Origin: Streptomyces violaceus
GTDB taxonomy: Bacteria > Actinomycetota > Actinomycetes > Streptomycetales > Streptomycetaceae
Reading direction: 5' to 3'
DNA length: 5,757 nucleotides
Assembly: GCA_000715635.1 (NCBI GenBank)
Contig: KL569211.1
Coordinates: 8,029 to 13,785, forward strand
Both the position numbers and the translations under genes were made by a program. Below, piece by piece: positions 5,697-5,757 of this stretch. The first letter of the stretch is position 1; every line of letters starts with the position of its first letter. Below the pieces are notes generated by a model. It saw nothing but the letters and a program-made list of their open reading frames with translations, did no database searches and had not been told where the DNA came from.

Positions 5697-5702
5697 TAGG
5701 CT
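5697..5702 (+). promoter_or_regulatory. -10-like element of the ORF after trpC
   Basis: TAGGCT lies exactly 7 nt before the ATG at 5710 and is the same hexamer as that before the reverse-strand gene at 1094-1099. It suggests a leaderless transcript separate from trpC. No ribosome binding site is seen. The downstream sequence ends at 5736, so the call rests on geometry alone. Confidence 0.4.
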
Positions 5703-5709
5703 TGCCCCG

Positions 5710-5736
5710 ATGACTCTCACCATGACGACCGTGGAC
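5710..5736 (+). CDS. Start of a truncated small ORF after trpC (candidate trpM/trpX by position)
   Basis: Only nine real codons are present, MTLTMTTVD, before adapter sequence begins at 5737. There are two possible starts, ATG 5710 and ATG 5722; the first has a -10-like TAGGCT 7 nt upstream. In Streptomyces coelicolor a small gene (trpX/trpM, reported to modulate tryptophan synthesis) lies between trpC and trpB, so this position suggests trpM. The sequence is too short to confirm it by homology. The following residues LSLIHIS are adapter-encoded and not part of the protein. Confidence 0.45.
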
Positions 5737-5757
5737 CTGTCTCTTATACACATCTCT
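5737..5757. other. Nextera/Tn5 mosaic-end adapter left at the contig end (artefact)
   Basis: Positions 5737-5755 read CTGTCTCTTATACACATCT, the exact 19-bp Tn5 mosaic end used in Nextera libraries, in the orientation of adapter read-through. Two more bases, CT, follow; the first agrees with one Nextera adapter arm and the second does not. Genomic sequence therefore ends at about 5736. Reverse-strand ORFs that begin here read MCIRDR or MYKRQ, adapter-derived N termini. Confidence 0.97.

Noticed and set aside
4852..5753. Reverse-strand open frames starting MYKRQ or MCIRDR opposite trpC
   Set aside because: Their starts lie in the adapter sequence and the bodies are shadows of trpC.
5737..5755. 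True Tn5 transposon end
   Set aside because: Only the 19-bp mosaic end plus two bases are present, at the very end of the sequence, as expected from Nextera read-through rather than an insertion.

Overview
The window looks like chromosomal DNA of a Streptomyces or close relative. The evidence is very high G+C with strong third-position GC bias, GTG starts, and the gene order hisF - (reverse-strand gene) - hisI - trpE - membrane protein - HGxxPAAW protein - DUF2752 protein - trpC. From family knowledge, this is the conserved his/trp neighbourhood of streptomycetes. It is core metabolism, not an accessory island: I see no mobile element, CRISPR array, tRNA or rRNA.

Layout. Positions 1-362 are the 3' end of hisF, closed by a strong hairpin. 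A reverse-strand gene (452-1087) encodes a TIGR03085-type member of the mycothiol-dependent maleylpyruvate isomerase/DinB-like superfamily. A divergent promoter region (1088-1226) leads into hisI (1227-1613) and then trpE (1625-3106). Next come three small membrane-protein genes of unknown function: a 210-aa four-helix 'trp region conserved membrane protein' (3157-3789), an 83-aa HGxxPAAW protein (3924-4175) and a 141-aa DUF2752 protein (4268-4693). A 185-nt intergenic region with an imperfect hairpin repeat precedes trpC (4879-5688). A further ORF, possibly trpM/trpX by position, starts at 5710 but is cut off after nine codons.

How the genes work together. HisF and HisI act in histidine synthesis: HisI opens the PRAMP ring and HisF is the cyclase of imidazole-glycerol-phosphate synthase. 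TrpE commits chorismate to tryptophan, and TrpC makes indole-3-glycerol phosphate. The usual actinobacterial link is the dual-function isomerase PriA (HisA/TrpF), which lies outside the window. Although the forward genes are close together, the DNA between them is punctuated. Hairpins follow hisF, trpE and the HGxxPAAW gene, and most genes have a -10-like hexamer (xAxxxT) 6-8 nt before the start codon, the geometry of leaderless transcription. trpC and the HGxxPAAW gene instead have a short leader with a ribosome binding site.

The last 21 bases are not genomic. Positions 5737-5755 are exactly the 19-bp Tn5/Nextera mosaic-end adapter, so the real sequence stops at about 5736. Reverse-strand ORFs starting there (MCIRDR..., MYKRQ...) are artefacts. 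I found no convincing new biological system. The best leads are the repeated leaderless-promoter architecture, the three uncharacterised membrane proteins, and the hairpin/promoter junctions.
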